Below are positions 1 to 7,830 of a DNA stretch of 64,000 nt, piece by piece (the stretch's first letter is position 1; each line of letters starts with the position of its first letter). The notes under the pieces are model-generated. The model saw only the letters and a list, made by a program, of their open reading frames with translations, made no database searches and was not told the origin of the DNA. Made by a program: the position numbers and the translations under genes. The DNA comes from Comamonadaceae bacterium (lineage in GTDB: Bacteria; Pseudomonadota; Gammaproteobacteria; Burkholderiales; Burkholderiaceae_C), in assembly GCA_027488255.1 (NCBI GenBank), contig JAIYBZ010000001.1:124001-188000 (forward strand). Reading direction: 5' to 3'.

Positions 1-2
1 TC

Positions 3-872
3 AGCCCTTTGGGCTTCAAGCTGGAAAGCAAAACCGCCAAACCGCTCATGCCATCGGCGGCCTTGCTGGCCGATGTGCCGCAAAGCCGTTTGTTCGATGA
101 AATGCTGAAGTTGCTGCAGACGGGCCACGCATTGGCATCCATTGAGCAATTGAAAAAGCTGGGGCTGGCCTCTGGCATTTACCCCCTGCTGGATGTGGTC
201 GTGGAGCGGGCGGACAGTGCTTTTGTGCAGGTCGCCTTGGCTGACACCGATCGCCGTGTTGGCGAAGGCAAGCCCGTTGCCCCCAGCTTTTTGTTGGCGT
301 GTGTGTTGTGGGCCGATGTGCGTGAAGCTTGGAGCCAACGCTTGGCCCGCAAAGAGCACGCGTATCCGGCATTGCAGGACGCGATCGACGAAGTTTTTGA
401 TGCGCGCATTGGCGACGTGTCGGGTCGCGGCAAGTTGGCGGCCGACATGCGAGAAATTTGGATGATGCAACCCCGCTTTGAAAAGCGTGTCGGCAGCACG
501 CCATTTGGCTTGGTCGAACAACCCCGTTTTCGTGCTGGATTTGACTTTTTGCGCTTACGCGCAGACATCGAAGAGGTCGATGTGCAACTGGCCGATTGGT
601 GGCAAGAATTCAGCATGGCCAGTGACGCAGAGCGCGAAGATTTGGTGCAGGCCGCCAAAGCCGAGCAGCAAGCATTGCAGGCCTCGAAACCCCGTGTGCG
701 CCGCGCACCCCGGCCCGATGCGGCCACTGAGTCGCGGCCTAAAGCCGGCCCCAGTGAGCCCCGCGCAGAAGACGATTCGACAGGGGCGATTTCTGACGAT
801 GCACCCAAAAAGCGCCGTCGCCGTCGCCGCAAGCCCGGCGCCTCGGCGGGGGATGCCGGCAGCGCCGAGTGA
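3..872 (+). CDS. pcnB: Poly(A) polymerase I, C-terminal part (cut by left edge)
   Basis: Last 289 residues of poly(A) polymerase I, the cytoplasmic enzyme that adds 3' A-tails which mark RNAs for exonuclease decay. The frame enters from the left edge in phase with base 3, so the nucleotidyltransferase head and its active site are outside the window; a TTG at base 9 is internal. What is visible fits the family's RNA-binding region (helical segment with LASGIYPLLDVV near the start, MWMMQPRF-like stretch in the middle) and an arginine/lysine-rich low-complexity tail (KKRRRRRRKPG), typical of proteobacterial PcnB. folK follows 18 bases downstream on the same strand, a pairing common in Proteobacteria. 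Confident on family; completeness cannot be judged. Confidence 0.9.
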   Translation, partial: SPLGFKLESKTAKPLMPSAALLADVPQSRLFDEMLKLLQTGHALASIEQLKKLGLASGIYPLLDVVVERADSAFVQVALADTDRRVGEGKPVAPSFLLACVLWADVREAWSQRLARKEHAYPALQDAIDEVFDARIGDVSGRGKLAADMREIWMMQPRFEKRVGSTPFGLVEQPRFRAGFDFLRLRADIEEVDVQLADWWQEFSMASDAEREDLVQAAKAEQQALQASKPRVRRAPRPDAATESRPKAGPSEPRAEDDSTGAISDDAPKKRRRRRRKPGASAGDAGSAE

Positions 873-890
873 ACCATCGCCGGCCATGAC

Positions 891-1373
891 ATGAGCATCC
901 CGGCGCGCGATCCCGTCACGGCTTATGTGGCCCTGGGGGCCAATTTAGGCGATGCGCGGCACAGCGTCTTGACGGCGCTAGAAGCGCTTTCAAGATTGCC
1001 CCATTCCCAGTTAACAGGCCACTCCCACCTGTACAGCACAGCGCCCTACGAAGCAGAAGGGCCTGATTTTGTGAACGCCGTGGCACGTATTGAAACCCGA
1101 TTGACAGCGCCCGATTTGCTCGCAGCTTTGCAAGCCATCGAAAACCTGGCGGGCCGACAGCGCCCCTACACCCATGCCCCGCGCACGCTGGATTTGGATG
1201 TGTTGATGTTTGGTCATGCCACCATGCAAAGTACGCGACTCAACTTGCCCCATCCGCGTTGGCGGGAGCGGGCTTTCGTGTTGTGGCCCTTGGCGGATTT
1301 GGCGCCTGAATGGGTCACCGGTGAAGATTGGGCGCGGGTCGCTCAGCAAGCAATCACGCGCCTGCCAGATTGA
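891..1373 (+). CDS. folK: 2-amino-4-hydroxy-6-hydroxymethyldihydropteridine pyrophosphokinase
   Basis: HPPK transfers pyrophosphate from ATP to 6-hydroxymethyl-7,8-dihydropterin, the step before dihydropteroate synthase in folate synthesis; cytoplasmic. The 160-residue product has the family's opening AYVALGANLGD and the hallmark PRTLDLDVLMFG followed by LPHPRWRERAFVLWPL, which carry the Mg- and pterin-binding residues. Length is normal. The ATG at 891 is the first usable start; an ATG six bases earlier is followed at once by TGA. It sits 18 bases after pcnB and is probably cotranscribed. The next genes converge on it from the other strand. Confidence 0.95.
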   Translation: MSIPARDPVTAYVALGANLGDARHSVLTALEALSRLPHSQLTGHSHLYSTAPYEAEGPDFVNAVARIETRLTAPDLLAALQAIENLAGRQRPYTHAPRTLDLDVLMFGHATMQSTRLNLPHPRWRERAFVLWPLADLAPEWVTGEDWARVAQQAITRLPD

Positions 1374-1457
1374 GCCGCTTCGGACGCGGCGGCCAAGACC
1401 CGCAAACGCGATTGCAGGAGGTGCGTGAGGTTATGGGGCCTTGGGCTTTCGGCCTGG

Positions 1458-1913
1458 TTATTGGCTGATGGCTTTGGCCGCTTCGATTTGATATTCAAAG
1501 TAGCGTTGAAAGCTGAAAGCCAGACTGGACATCATGACCGCAGTGCCAATCAACAGGGCCGTGACGATGCCCATGATGGTGCCCCAGTGGGTGCGCCCGG
1601 CAGGGGTCAGGGCATCGGCGTTGGGGTTGAATTTGGCATTCCATTTTTCGATCGGCATGAGGCCATAAATGATCGCGTTCAAAGCGCAACCCGCGATGGT
1701 GAAGCCCAAGAAAGGAATCAACACCCAACTGAGGGTGTCGTCTTGGCCCAGTTTTTGTACTCTCTCGAGTCCGTAAAACCCCAGCGCTGTGGGGATCGGT
1801 AACAACCAAGCCAGCGTATCGGTCAAGCCGTACAGATAAAAGCGGTGCAATCCCAATGGACCACCCCAGAAAGCCAGCCAAGTGGCGCGTGTTTTGTTTT
1901 TCATGATGCCCAT
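1458..1913 (-). CDS. TM2-domain-like membrane protein
   Basis: Small integral membrane protein of 151 residues with no assigned function. After a short basic start (MGIMKNKTRATW) comes AFWGGPLGLHRFYLYG, which resembles the TM2 domain pattern (glycine-rich, then HRFYLG). Three further hydrophobic stretches follow (LAWLLPIPTALGFYG, VLIPFLGFTIAGCALNAIIYG, IMGIVTALLIGTAVMMSSL), so about four membrane segments. Its ATG overlaps the stop of the upstream acetyltransferase gene by one base (TAATG), implying translational coupling; a second ATG three codons later is an alternative start. Family resemblance is by motif only. Confidence 0.7.
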   Translation of the reverse strand: MGIMKNKTRATWLAFWGGPLGLHRFYLYGLTDTLAWLLPIPTALGFYGLERVQKLGQDDTLSWVLIPFLGFTIAGCALNAIIYGLMPIEKWNAKFNPNADALTPAGRTHWGTIMGIVTALLIGTAVMMSSLAFSFQRYFEYQIEAAKAISQ

Positions 1914-2434
1914 TATTGCGGAGCAGTGGTGTCTCCTGCCCCCAAAGGTTTTTCCATCATGACCACGTCCAACCAGCGGTCGAATTTCCAGCCGCAAGAT
2001 TTCAGAACGCCAACGTGGCTAAAACCCACTGCGCTGTGAACCCCCACAGAACTGGCATTGGCCGAGTCGCCAATCACCGCCAGTAACTTCCGCACGCCCG
2101 CGCGTTCAGCCCGGCTGCAAAGCTCGGCCAATAAAGCTCGCCCCAGGCCTTTGCGGTGAACATCGGAGGCCAAGTAAATCGAATCCTCGGCTGAAAACCG
2201 GTAAGCCGGGCGGGGCTTGAACCAGTTGCAATAAGCAAATCCAATGACGCGTCCTGCCTCTTCCACCACCAAATAGGGCAAGCCTTTGGCCAACACATCG
2301 GCGCGGCGCGCAGCCATGTCGGCCTCACTGGGGGGATCGATCTCGAAGGTGCCGGTTCCCGTCAGCACGTGATGGCTATAAATGGCGGTGATGGCCGCAA
2401 TATCTTCGTCGCGACTGGGGCGGATCAGTGGCAA
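1913..2434 (-). CDS. GNAT N-acetyltransferase, phosphinothricin/MnaT type
   Basis: GNAT-fold acetyltransferase of 173 residues, similar to the bar/pat and MnaT (YncA) group that acetylates the amino group of methionine sulfone/sulfoximine-like or phosphinothricin-like amino acids with acetyl-CoA. Evidence: the start MPLIRPSRDEDIAAITAIYSHHV, the GTGTFEI stretch, the acetyl-CoA loop SDVHRKGLGRALLAEL (about residues 90-105) and the conserved GFSHVGVLKSCGWKFDRW near the C-terminus, all typical of this subgroup. Cytoplasmic. It is followed by the TM2-like gene with a one-base overlap, and faces away from the rpsP operon, whose promoter region lies just upstream. The natural substrate cannot be told from sequence. 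Confidence 0.85.
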   Translation of the reverse strand: MPLIRPSRDEDIAAITAIYSHHVLTGTGTFEIDPPSEADMAARRADVLAKGLPYLVVEEAGRVIGFAYCNWFKPRPAYRFSAEDSIYLASDVHRKGLGRALLAELCSRAERAGVRKLLAVIGDSANASSVGVHSAVGFSHVGVLKSCGWKFDRWLDVVMMEKPLGAGDTTAPQ

Positions 2435-2449
2435 GGTGGGCTCCCGTTG

Positions 2450-2455
2450 TATAAT
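2450..2455 (+). promoter_or_regulatory. -10 box of the rpsP operon promoter
   Basis: A perfect TATAAT lies 115 bases before rpsP, in the gap between the divergent GNAT gene and rpsP. I see no good -35 hexamer at 16-18 bases upstream, so either the -35 is weak or other elements help. Its position fits initiation of the ribosomal operon with a leader of about 110 bases. Confidence 0.6.
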
Positions 2456-2475
2456 GGTGGGCTTTTCAGTGTGTC

Positions 2476-2493
2476 ACTGGCCGGGTGGCCAGT
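2476..2493 (+). promoter_or_regulatory. Leader hairpin upstream of rpsP
   Basis: ACTGGCC, a four-base GGGT loop, then GGCCAGT: a perfect 7-bp stem in the predicted 5' leader of the rpsP operon, about 20 bases after the TATAAT. No U-run follows, so it is not a terminator. Ribosomal protein leaders often carry autoregulatory structure, but that role here is inference. Confidence 0.45.
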
Positions 2494-2570
2494 TGCGTGT
2501 CTCAAACGCTGAAGGATACCGGGCGGCTCGGCAATTGTTCCGAACACGCTCAACCACCCAAGGATAAATC

Positions 2571-2822
2571 ATGGTTGTTATTCGTTTGAACCGCGGCGGC
2601 TCTAAATCACGCCCTTTCTTCAACATCGTCGTCGCTGACAAGCGCGTGCGTCGCGATGGTCGTTTCCTCGAGCGTATCGGCTTCTACAACCCCACAGCCA
2701 AAGGTGGCGAAGAAGGTCTGCGCATCGCCCAAGACCGTCTGACCTACTGGAAGAGCGTGGGTGCCCAGGCTTCTCCCACTGTGGATCGTCTGATCCGTCA
2801 AGCCGGTAAAGCCGCAGCCTAA
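2571..2822 (+). CDS. rpsP: 30S ribosomal protein S16
   Basis: Small ribosomal subunit protein S16, which binds 16S rRNA and helps assemble the 30S body. The 83-residue product starts [21 protein letters not shown] and continues with [19 protein letters not shown], the S16 signature, and ends at the normal length. An AAGGA element sits about eight bases before the ATG. It heads the classic rpsP-rimM-trmD-rplS ribosome-maturation cluster and is preceded by a TATAAT box and a leader hairpin. Confidence 0.98.
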   Translation: MVVIRLNRGGSKSRPFFNIVVADKRVRRDGRFLERIGFYNPTAKGGEEGLRIAQDRLTYWKSVGAQASPTVDRLIRQAGKAAA

Positions 2823-2838
2823 TTGGCTCGCCTTGGTC

Positions 2839-3450
2839 ATGCGCCACGCCTTGGAAACAGCGGCTTTGCCCGCTGACGCCATCGAAATTGGGCGCATCGC
2901 CGATGCCTGGGGCATCAAAGGCTGGTTCAAGGTCTTGCCCCACAGCGCCTCGCCCGAGGCGCTTTTTTCTGCCAAAAACTGGTTCTTGTTGCCGCCTGAA
3001 CGGCCCATGAAACCCCAGCGTGCCACGCAAGCCGCGGTGGCTGTACCGCCAGTTTGGACAGAACCCTTGCTGCTCAACCTCAAGGAAGTCAAAGACCATT
3101 CCGACACGGTCGTGGCTTGTGCCCAGGGTATTGAAGACCGCAATGCGGCTGAAGCCTTGCGAGGGGCCCGTATTTTTGTCCCGCGTTCTCACTTCCCTGC
3201 CGCTGCCGATGGCGAGTATTACTGGGTGGACCTGATCGGTCTGCAAGTGATCAATCGGGAGGGCTTGAACTTGGGGCAAGTGCGCGACCTCATGTCCACC
3301 GGACCCCAAACCGTTTTGGTCATCGAGTCAGAGCCTGCTGGGGAAGGCGGCAAGCCGACAGAGCGGATGATTCCCTTCGTTTCTGCATTCGTCGATGGTG
3401 TGGACTTGCCAGGCAAGTGCATCACGGTGGATTGGCAACCGGATTACTGA
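2839..3450 (+). CDS. rimM: Ribosome maturation factor RimM
   Basis: RimM binds S19 and is needed for efficient processing of 16S rRNA and maturation of the 30S head. The 203-residue product shows the N-terminal RimM domain (EIGRIADAWGIKGWFKVLP) and the C-terminal PRC-barrel-like domain (GEYYWVDLIGLQV, then MIPFVSAFVDGVDL). Between them is a longer loop than in E. coli (about residues 50-85, PMKPQRATQAAVAVPPVW), as in many Burkholderiales. I chose the ATG at 2839; an in-frame TTG two codons upstream (2833) is possible. Neither has a strong ribosome-binding site, and the start lies only 16 bases after the rpsP stop, so coupling is likely. Confidence 0.95.
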   Translation: MRHALETAALPADAIEIGRIADAWGIKGWFKVLPHSASPEALFSAKNWFLLPPERPMKPQRATQAAVAVPPVWTEPLLLNLKEVKDHSDTVVACAQGIEDRNAAEALRGARIFVPRSHFPAAADGEYYWVDLIGLQVINREGLNLGQVRDLMSTGPQTVLVIESEPAGEGGKPTERMIPFVSAFVDGVDLPGKCITVDWQPDY

Positions 3451-3475
3451 CGGGCTGCGGCCGTGGAGGGCTTCC

Positions 3476-4243
3476 ATGCGCTTTGACATCATCACCCTTT
3501 TTCCAGAGCTTTTTGCGCCCATTTTGAGCAGTGGCATCAACCGCCGTGCTTATGAAAGCGGCTTGGTCGAGGTGCATTTGTGGAACCCTCGAGACCATGC
3601 AGAGGGCAATTACCGGCGTGTCGACGACCGTTCATTTGGCGGTGGGCCGGGCATGGTGATGATGGCGGAACCCTTGTACCAATGTTTGCTGGCCATTCGA
3701 ACAGCCCGAAACGAAGGGGAGCCCGCGCCCGTGCTGCTTTTCTCGCCCATTGGTGAGAAGCTGACCCATGCATCGGTTGAGCATTGGTCCAGCAGTGCAG
3801 GGGCCATCTTGTTGTGCGGTCGCTACGAAGGCATCGATCAGCGCTTCATCGATCGGTATGTGGACCAGCAAATCAGCCTGGGTGATTTTGTGCTTTCGGG
3901 CGGTGAGATTGCTGCCATGGCCTTGCTGGATGCTGTGGCCCGCTTGCAGCCCGGGGTGTTGAACGATGCAGGCAGCCATCAGTGGGACAGTTTCAACCCC
4001 GCGCTGGATGGCTTGCTGGACAGTCCGCACTACACCCGTCCAGAAATTTGGCAAGAGCAGGGTGTGCCGGCTGAATTGATGTCGGGTCACCATGCGCAAA
4101 TTGCGCGTTGGCGCCGTGAACAAAGCTTGCTTTTGACGTCTCAGCGTCGGCCTGAATTGCTTGAGGAAGCGCGTTTGCAAGGGCGGTTAAGCCCGCAAGA
4201 TGAGGCTTTTTTGATGCAAAACCGTCAAAAACCCGCGCAATAG
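3476..4243 (+). CDS. trmD: tRNA (guanine-N1-)-methyltransferase
   Basis: TrmD methylates G37 next to the anticodon using S-adenosylmethionine and prevents +1 frameshifting. The 255-residue product has the family start MRFDIITLFPELF, the SPOUT knot elements LLCGRYEGIDQRFID and ISLGDFVLSGGE, and the tRNA-binding stretch NDAGSHQWDSF. The frame is open for 27 codons upstream, but the ATG at 3476 is preceded by GGAGG and matches the family start. Third gene of the rpsP cluster, 25 bases after rimM. Confidence 0.97.
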   Translation: MRFDIITLFPELFAPILSSGINRRAYESGLVEVHLWNPRDHAEGNYRRVDDRSFGGGPGMVMMAEPLYQCLLAIRTARNEGEPAPVLLFSPIGEKLTHASVEHWSSSAGAILLCGRYEGIDQRFIDRYVDQQISLGDFVLSGGEIAAMALLDAVARLQPGVLNDAGSHQWDSFNPALDGLLDSPHYTRPEIWQEQGVPAELMSGHHAQIARWRREQSLLLTSQRRPELLEEARLQGRLSPQDEAFLMQNRQKPAQ

Positions 4244-4268
4244 CGGTCTACAGAGTCACCAAAAAAGC

Positions 4269-4274
4269 TATAAT
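4269..4274 (+). promoter_or_regulatory. -10 box upstream of rplS
   Basis: A perfect TATAAT sits in the 145-base gap between trmD and rplS, 115 bases before the rplS ATG. No convincing -35 is visible at the usual distance. It suggests that rplS can be transcribed apart from the upstream three genes, with a leader of about 105 bases. Confidence 0.5.
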
Positions 4275-4388
4275 CAGGGGCTTTTCGATCCTCTACCCGC
4301 CGCGATTTGGCTCAGTCATGCATGGCATGGCCTTTACAGCACAAAACGCCCCTTGTGTAGCGAGGCATGATCGGACGGAGTTCCAAAA

Positions 4389-4772
4389 ATGAATTTGATT
4401 CAAACTCTTGAGCAGGAAGAAATTGCCCGTTTGGGTAAAGTGATTCCTGAATTTGCCCCTGGCGACACCGTGATTGTCAGCGTCAACGTGGTGGAAGGTG
4501 CGCGCAAGCGTGTCCAGGCCTACGAAGGTGTTGTGATTGCCAAGCGCAACCGGGGTCTGAACAGCGGCTTCACTGTGCGCAAGATCTCCAGTGGCGAAGG
4601 TGTGGAGCGTACGTTCCAAACTTACAGCCCCGTGATCGCCAGCATCGAAGTCAAGCGTCGCGGTGATGTTCGTCGCGCCAAGCTGTACTACCTGCGTGAC
4701 CGCAGCGGCAAGTCGGCCCGTATCAAAGAAAAGTTGCCACAGCGCAAAGCAGCTCCTGCTGCCCAAGCGTAA
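4389..4772 (+). CDS. rplS: 50S ribosomal protein L19
   Basis: Large-subunit protein L19, located at the 30S-50S interface. The product of 127 residues starts [17 protein letters not shown], contains the L19 core [18 protein letters not shown] and the signature [13 protein letters not shown] followed by [18 protein letters not shown]. An alanine-rich tail of about ten residues after KEKLPQRK is a common betaproteobacterial extension. It closes the rpsP-rimM-trmD-rplS cluster but is separated by 145 bases holding its own TATAAT, and is followed by a strong bidirectional terminator. Confidence 0.98.
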   Translation: MNLIQTLEQEEIARLGKVIPEFAPGDTVIVSVNVVEGARKRVQAYEGVVIAKRNRGLNSGFTVRKISSGEGVERTFQTYSPVIASIEVKRRGDVRRAKLYYLRDRSGKSARIKEKLPQRKAAPAAQA

Positions 4773-4790
4773 AGCCTTTTCGGCCCATGA

Positions 4791-4827
4791 AAAAACCGCC
4801 CGGGTTTGCGCCCAGGGCGGTTTTTTT
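4791..4827. terminator. Bidirectional terminator between rplS and the RNA helicase
   Basis: AAAAACCGCCC at 4791-4801 pairs perfectly with GGGCGGTTTTT at 4815-4825, with a 13-base loop that itself can pair GGG with CCC. A-run on one side and T-run on the other allow termination from both strands, fitting the convergent rplS and helicase genes. Confidence 0.85.
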
Positions 4828-4867
4828 ATGGTCAGAGCCCGTTTTGGCGCCGGGCTCTGAAGCGGGA

Positions 4868-6919
4868 TCAACCGCGTGTGATTTTCAGGACGCGTGTACC
4901 GCCCCGTTTGCCAGCAGGGCCATCGCCCGCAGCGCCGTGGGGCTTGAAGTTGCTGGCGCCAAATTGCTTCGGGCCACGCGCAAATTTATCACTGGCTGCG
5001 CCACGGGGGGCTGGGCGAGCGGCATTGCGGTTGTCGTTGCCGCGATCTTCCCAACGACCGCCACCTTGACGGGGGCCGTCATGGCGCGTGTCTTGTCGCG
5101 AGTCGTGGCGTGCATCTTGGCGGGGTGCGCCACGGTTATCGCCACGGTCCCAAGGGTGTGCCGGTGCCGCACGCTGTTCGAAGCGATCGCCACCGCGTGG
5201 CGCGTCAAAACGGCCACCCTCTTTGCGAGAGTCAAAGCGCGGAGGCTCATCGCGGAAGTGACCACGCGGGCCGCGGTTGTCAAAACCACCGCCATCGCGA
5301 TCGCGGTTACCTGCAAATTCACGACCGCCACCTGAGGGGCGACCCCCGCGGAAGCCGCCGCCTGCGTTGGCATAGTTGCGTTCGCCACCGAATCGGTCAC
5401 CGCCACGGCCCATGGGCTTGCGGGCTTCGGGCATGCGAATTTTGGGCTCGAGGCCAGGAATGACTTCGGCTTTGAAGGGTTGGCGCGTGTAGGACTCGAT
5501 GTCACCGATTTTGCGGCGGTCACGGAGTTCGGCAAATGTCACCGCCAAACCATCGCGGCCGGCACGTCCGGTGCGGCCAATGCGGTGGGTGTAATCCTCG
5601 GCCTTCATGGGCAAACCGAAGTTGAAAACGTGCGTGATGGTCGGGACGTCAATGCCACGTGCGGCCACGTCGGTGGCCACCAAAATTTGCACCTGGCCAT
5701 TGCGCAGCGCCATCAATCGGCGATTGCGCATGCCTTGGCTCAGCGCGCCATGCAGGGCCACTGCAGAAAAGCCGTCTTGTTGGAGGTCAGCAGCCAAGCC
5801 ATCGCATTCGATCTGGGTGCTGGAAAAAACAATCGCTTGGTCAATGGAGGCATCGCGCAACCAGTGGTCCAACATTTGGCGTTTGTGCTGTGCGTTGTCT
5901 GCCCAGAACAAAACTTGTTTGATGTTGTTGTGTTTTTCTTGTGGGTTGTCGATTTGGATCTTCTGCACAGAAGAGCCGCCATCGTGCATCACGCGCATCG
6001 CCAGTTGTTGAATGCGCGGCGCAAAAGTAGCGCTGAACATCATGGTTTGACGGCGCTGGCTGGTCATGTCGTTGATGTCGGCCAAATCGTCAGAGAAGCC
6101 CAGATCCAACATGCGGTCGGCTTCGTCGACCACCAAAAACTGCACTTGGTCCAACTTGATTTGCATGGAGCGCTGTAAATCGAGCAAACGGCCGGGCGTG
6201 GCCACGACCAAGTTGGCGTTTTGGAGTTTGGCAATTTGTAATTGGTAAGGAATGCCGCCCACCACGTTGGCCACGCGCAAGCCACGGGTGTGTTTCACCA
6301 ACTCGATGGCATCTTGTGCCACTTGTTGGGCCAACTCGCGGGTGGGGCACAAAATCAGCGCGCCTGGGGTGGGTGCCTTGAAGTTGCGTGGGTTGGTGGG
6401 GTCTTTGCGCTTGGCACGCTTGGGCGCGGGTGCGCCGTTGGCGGCCGCTTCGGCGCAGGCTTTTTCAAATTCAGCGCGATCGGCGGCGTCTTGCTCGGCC
6501 ATTTGCTGTATCAGGGTGTGCAGCACGGGCAACAAGAAAGCAGCAGTTTTGCCACTGCCGGTTTGGCTGGACACCATCAAGTCGGTGTAGCCCTTCGATT
6601 TGCCATCTTTCGAGCCACCTGCCGTGGGCAGTGCTAGAGGAATGGCGCGTTGTTGAACCGCGGTGGGTTGTGTGTAGCCCAAATCGGCCACGGCTTGCAC
6701 CAGTTCTGGGGCCAAGCCCAACTCAACGAAGCCATTGGGCACTTCGGGTGAAGCGGCCTCGTCAAGGGCGGCAGGCACAGGCGACTGAGCCGTCGCGTTT
6801 TCTGCAGCGGCGGCCATGATTTCAGTCGCCAAGTTTTTGGCGTGTGCGGCTTCGGCCGCCATAGAAAGGTGTTCGGCAGGCGACAAGTCGTCCTGCACTG
6901 TGTTCAAAGTGTCGGTCAT
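4868..6919 (-). CDS. DEAD-box RNA helicase with long RGG-rich tail
   Basis: ATP-dependent RNA helicase of the RhlE/DeaD class, 683 residues. Core motifs are in order: Q motif GYTQPTAVQQRAIP (81-94), motif I SSQTGSGKT (117-125), Ia PTRELAQQV, Ib TPGRLLD, II DEAD (265-268), III SAT, IV IVFSST, V ATDVAARGID and VI HRIGRTGRAGR. Two features are unusual: an acidic-then-basic insert of about 45 residues between motifs I and Ia (about 138-184), and a disordered C-terminal tail of some 170 residues rich in RGG, DNR and RDD-type repeats, expected to bind RNA and perhaps promote condensates. Such helicases act in ribosome assembly and cold adaptation. It is preceded by orn with a 255-base gap. Confidence 0.93.
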   Translation of the reverse strand: MTDTLNTVQDDLSPAEHLSMAAEAAHAKNLATEIMAAAAENATAQSPVPAALDEAASPEVPNGFVELGLAPELVQAVADLGYTQPTAVQQRAIPLALPTAGGSKDGKSKGYTDLMVSSQTGSGKTAAFLLPVLHTLIQQMAEQDAADRAEFEKACAEAAANGAPAPKRAKRKDPTNPRNFKAPTPGALILCPTRELAQQVAQDAIELVKHTRGLRVANVVGGIPYQLQIAKLQNANLVVATPGRLLDLQRSMQIKLDQVQFLVVDEADRMLDLGFSDDLADINDMTSQRRQTMMFSATFAPRIQQLAMRVMHDGGSSVQKIQIDNPQEKHNNIKQVLFWADNAQHKRQMLDHWLRDASIDQAIVFSSTQIECDGLAADLQQDGFSAVALHGALSQGMRNRRLMALRNGQVQILVATDVAARGIDVPTITHVFNFGLPMKAEDYTHRIGRTGRAGRDGLAVTFAELRDRRKIGDIESYTRQPFKAEVIPGLEPKIRMPEARKPMGRGGDRFGGERNYANAGGGFRGGRPSGGGREFAGNRDRDGGGFDNRGPRGHFRDEPPRFDSRKEGGRFDAPRGGDRFEQRAAPAHPWDRGDNRGAPRQDARHDSRQDTRHDGPRQGGGRWEDRGNDNRNAARPAPRGAASDKFARGPKQFGASNFKPHGAAGDGPAGKRGGTRVLKITRG

Positions 6920-7174
6920 GTGTAACTAGAAAAAACTCGCAAGGAACAACGGCCGCAAGAAATTGCACTGGCCGCTGGCACCGCAAGGTTGAAAAAACAT
7001 CAACCATCAAACGGTGCTCGCGAGAGGCGCTGGGCATAAAGCCTGGCCGCTGAGAGTGACCCTATCGTTGGGTCAAGGCATGAAGGGAGATGTGTGAAAC
7101 GCTGCACACTTGTGCAGAGAGCCTCGCATTATGGCACGGATCTGAAAAGTTGGCTAGGGTTTTCCCTGAATTTT
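6920..7174 (-). other. Gap between orn and the helicase; long possible leader
   Basis: These 255 bases hold no gene I can support. They would form the promoter and 5' leader of the helicase on the minus strand. A CATAAT element (minus strand, near 7127-7132) could be a -10 box, but no matching -35 is visible, and no intrinsic terminator for orn is evident. Confidence 0.3.
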
Positions 7175-7765
7175 TCACAACTGCAAGAAATGCTCGCGGT
7201 AGTGCAGCAATTCGTCGATGGATTCATGGACATCGGCCAGTGCGGTGTGTTTTTGTTGTTTTTTGAAACTCGCATACACCTCGGGCTTCCAACGGCGTGA
7301 CAACTCTTTGAGCGTGCTCACATCCAGATTGCGATAGTGCAAAAAGGCTTCCAATTTGGGCATGTACTTCACCAAAAATCGGCGGTCCTGACTGATGGTG
7401 TTGCCGCACAAGGGCGAGCTGCCTTTGGGCACATATTGGGCAATGAAGGCCATGATGGCGGCCTCGGCCTCGGCTTCGCTGGTGGTCGACGCTTTCACTT
7501 TGTCGATCAAGCCACTTTTGCCATGCGTGCCTTTGTTCCACGCGTCCATGCCGTTCAGCAGCGCGTCACTTTGATGAATGACCCAAACTGGCGCTTCAAT
7601 GCGGGGCGTCAAATGGGGGCCCGTGACGATCACGGCGATTTCCAGCAAACGTTCTTTTTCAGGGTCTAAGCCGCTCATTTCGCAATCGATCCAGACCAAA
7701 TTTTGGTCGGATTTGGGCAAGGGCAGGGCTTCGGTCACGGTGTTGGGCGGGTTCGATGTAGACAT
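7175..7765 (-). CDS. orn: Oligoribonuclease
   Basis: Orn is the 3'-5' exonuclease that finishes RNA decay by degrading dinucleotides, including pGpG from c-di-GMP breakdown; cytoplasmic. The product of 196 residues carries the DEDDh catalytic set: D and E in [21 protein letters not shown], the middle aspartate in [16 protein letters not shown], and H with D in [14 protein letters not shown]. The frame is open for 25 more codons upstream, but the ATG at 7765 gives the family start and avoids overlap with the divergent M48 protease gene. The 65-base divergent gap must hold both promoters. Confidence 0.95.
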   Translation of the reverse strand: MSTSNPPNTVTEALPLPKSDQNLVWIDCEMSGLDPEKERLLEIAVIVTGPHLTPRIEAPVWVIHQSDALLNGMDAWNKGTHGKSGLIDKVKASTTSEAEAEAAIMAFIAQYVPKGSSPLCGNTISQDRRFLVKYMPKLEAFLHYRNLDVSTLKELSRRWKPEVYASFKKQQKHTALADVHESIDELLHYREHFLQL

Positions 7766-7830
7766 TTCGCCATTGTCGCCGATGCCACTGACTCGGAGCA
7801 TGCTTTCAATCTGCCCTACACTTTGCGCCC

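Noticed and set aside
1374-1390. GCCGC/GCGGC stem after folK as a terminator
   Set aside because: Only 5 bp with no T-run on either strand; too weak to claim.
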